A stretch of 15,813 nucleotides of DNA from an uncultured Ignavibacteria bacterium (GTDB lineage: Bacteria > Bacteroidota > Ignavibacteria > Tepidaquicellales > Tepidaquicellaceae): the NCBI GenBank assembly GCA_937924675.1, contig CALEVL010000264.1:1-15813 (forward strand), given 5' to 3'. Shown here piece after piece: positions 14,031 through 15,813 of this stretch (its first letter is position 1; every line of letters starts with the position of its first letter). A program made the position numbers and the translations under genes. The notes under the pieces are model-generated. The model was given only the letters and a program-made list of their open reading frames with translations. It made no database searches and was not told where the DNA came from.

Positions 14031-15813
14031 ATGAAAAAGCTATTTACAGAAAGCAAAATGTTGAGTGTGGTTTTCATCGCAATGGGAATCGTACTCTTAG
14101 CGGGGAGTAATTTCTATAACAATGAGTTCAAGATCAGTAAGTATCTCAACACTATTATAAACTCCACCGTCACGGATGAACAACTTCTTGTCTGGATAGA
14201 GTTTGCTGACAAGGGTGAAGATTCACAGCTCATGATGAGATCACCGGAAAGACTGCTCACGAAGGAGTCGCTGCAAAGAAGAATGAAGGTAAAACCGGTT
14301 GATCAGCTGGTTGATTTCACAGACCTCCCGCTTAATGAATCATATGTGTCTGATGTTGTCGGTTCGGGAGTAAAAGTGAAACAGCGTTCGAAATGGTTAA
14401 ACAGAATCTCGTGCTATGCAACAGCAGAGCAGATTAATGAGATAGCAGATTTTGAACATGTGAGAAAGATTGACATAGTAAAGAAGTTTGTAAGAAACTA
14501 CGATTATCCGGAGACACCCGAGGGCGGAACTTTGCCGGAAGTAAATTCCGCCGATTCAGACAACATCACTTCACTGAATTACGGAAGCTCACTTGCTCAA
14601 ATGCAGATCATCAATGCAGTTACAACTCACGACAGCGGATATTACGGGCAAGGTGTAATAGTTGCATCATTCGATGCGGGTGTTGACAATATTGAGCATC
14701 CATGCTTTGATTCACTCAGAGCAAGAGGATATCGCTCGTATGATTTTGTGAACCATGATACAATTGTTGATGATCAGTCAGGACAACAAGGTCAGGGTTA
14801 TCACGGTACAAATACACTTTCACTTGTGGGGGGATACCGTCCGGGAAATCTTATCTCTCCGGCATTCAGATCAAAATTCTTCATTGCCAAAACAGAGAAT
14901 ACAGATAGTGAAACTCCAGTTGAAGAAGACAACTGGATTGCAGCAGCAGAATGGGCAGACAGTCTTGGAGCTGATATCATAACCAGTTCGCTTGGTTATA
15001 TTGGAATGGATGGTGGTTCAAGCAGAAGTTATGACTGGACTTGGATGAACGGGGACAGTTGCGTGATAACAATCGGAGCAGACCTTGCAGTGAATAAAGG
15101 AATTGTAGTTTGCAACTCGGCCGGCAATGAGGGCACACATACAACTCACAATACACTTGGTGCGCCATCTGACGGTGACAGCGTGATTGCTGTTGGTTCG
15201 GTTGGCAGCACGGGTACAAGGTCTTCATTCTCTTCTGTCGGCCTTACAACAGACGGAAGAATAAAACCGGACGTAATGGCAAGAGGCAGCGGCAACTATG
15301 TCGCGCAGTCAGGCAGCGGAACAGGTTATTCTACTGTGAGCGGAACATCTTTCTCATGTCCTATGACAGCAGCCGTTGTTGCGCAAATGCTTTCTGCAAA
15401 CAATACACTCACTCCGATTCAGGTGAGGGAAATTCTCAAACAGACCGCAAGCAAGAGTACTACACCTGACAGGTTCATGGGCTGGGGAATTATCAATAGT
15501 TGGGAAGCTGTTAAAGTGGCTAGAACAACAGTAAATCCAAAAGTCCTGAATCTAAAACTCTACATCGAAGGACTTTATAATACCGTATCTTCCACTATGA
15601 TTTCAGATACAGTTAAAGTATTTTTGAGAAACTCTGTTTCACCATTTGCCAAAGTTGACTCGGCGAGCGTTAAGCTAAATACATCCGGTCAGGGAACTCT
15701 GTCTTTCTACAATGCTTCAGCAAGTTCATATTATTTGCAGATCAGTCACAGAAGCGGTATTGAAACATGGAGCAAGTCACCTCAGACATTCATTTCCAAC
15801 AATCTGAGCTATG
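14031..15813 (+). CDS. Secreted subtilisin-like (S8) serine protease, N-terminal part
   Basis: The first 594 residues of a protein that runs past the window end. A signal peptide (about 1-25) is followed by a propeptide-like region to about 200, then the S8 catalytic domain. The catalytic Asp215 is in SFDAGVD, His258 in YHGTNTLS, the oxyanion Asn366 in SAGNEG and the catalytic Ser440 in SGTSFSCP, so the protease looks active. The first motif is DAG instead of the common DT/SG. After about residue 500 a beta-sandwich-like module begins (DTVKVFLRN and SHRSGIETWS), of a type I associate with large secreted proteins of Ignavibacteria. Such proteins often end in a type IX secretion sorting domain, which would lie beyond the window. 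The ATG at 14031 is supported by the signal peptide that follows. Confidence 0.92.
   Translation, partial: MKKLFTESKMLSVVFIAMGIVLLAGSNFYNNEFKISKYLNTIINSTVTDEQLLVWIEFADKGEDSQLMMRSPERLLTKESLQRRMKVKPVDQLVDFTDLPLNESYVSDVVGSGVKVKQRSKWLNRISCYATAEQINEIADFEHVRKIDIVKKFVRNYDYPETPEGGTLPEVNSADSDNITSLNYGSSLAQMQIINAVTTHDSGYYGQGVIVASFDAGVDNIEHPCFDSLRARGYRSYDFVNHDTIVDDQSGQQGQGYHGTNTLSLVGGYRPGNLISPAFRSKFFIAKTENTDSETPVEEDNWIAAAEWADSLGADIITSSLGYIGMDGGSSRSYDWTWMNGDSCVITIGADLAVNKGIVVCNSAGNEGTHTTHNTLGAPSDGDSVIAVGSVGSTGTRSSFSSVGLTTDGRIKPDVMARGSGNYVAQSGSGTGYSTVSGTSFSCPMTAAVVAQMLSANNTLTPIQVREILKQTASKSTTPDRFMGWGIINSWEAVKVARTTVNPKVLNLKLYIEGLYNTVSSTMISDTVKVFLRNSVSPFAKVDSASVKLNTSGQGTLSFYNASASSYYLQISHRSGIETWSKSPQTFISNNLSY

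Noticed and set aside
1..15813. CRISPR array, tRNA or rRNA gene, insertion sequence or prophage gene
   Set aside because: I saw no regularly spaced repeat-spacer units, no tRNA cloverleaf, no rRNA segment and no transposase or integrase in any frame; the repeats present are short and intergenic.

Overview
The window looks like a chromosomal piece of a denitrifying or N2O-reducing member of the Bacteroidota/Ignavibacteriota (Ignavibacteria-like) lineage. Three things suggest this. There are promoter boxes of the TAnnTTTG type. There are almost no Shine-Dalgarno sequences before the genes. At the right edge there is a subtilisin-like protease whose C-terminal module resembles those of secreted Ignavibacteria proteins. 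The lineage call is an inference from protein style; no rRNA or tRNA gene is present to confirm it.

Left part (1-3095): a repeat-rich leader, an NAD(P)-dependent aldehyde dehydrogenase, a GDP-L-fucose synthase (fcl), and intergenic gaps filled with short repeats. These include a 20-bp direct repeat, seven tandem heptamers, and a 48-bp element repeated just after two stop codons with an inverted core copy nearby. Middle (3096-5585): a tightly packed run of glycyl-tRNA synthetase, a SemiSWEET sugar transporter, a Crp/Fnr-family regulator without Fe-S cysteines, and a small unrecognised ORF.

Core (5595-12615): a complete clade II nitrous oxide reductase operon. A perfect TTGAC-N4-GTCAA palindrome is centred about 41 bp upstream of the expected start point of a TAnnTTTG promoter. 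It is followed by a Ric/YtfE-like di-iron protein, a monoheme cytochrome c lipoprotein, nosZ as a Sec/lipoprotein form, a strong hairpin, a NosB-like four-helix membrane protein, nosL, nosD, nosF and nosY. Most junctions overlap by 1 to 4 nt. The likely logic is this: the adjacent Crp/Fnr regulator switches on the operon under N-oxide or anoxic conditions; the di-iron protein protects against or repairs nitrosative damage; cytochrome c feeds electrons to NosZ; NosL and NosDFY mature the copper centres; and the hairpin lowers expression of the maturation genes relative to nosZ. nosR, nosX, nosG and nosH are not present here.

Right part (12616-15813): a membrane-anchored diheme cytochrome c convergent with nosY, a 383-bp divergent intergenic region rich in inverted and direct repeats with a second promoter-like box, and the N-terminal 594 residues of a secreted S8 serine protease that runs off the window.

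The most noteworthy points are the self-contained regulator, site and promoter logic, the nearly leaderless first operon gene, the loss of the paired cysteines from the Ric-like protein, and the attenuator-like hairpin after nosZ.
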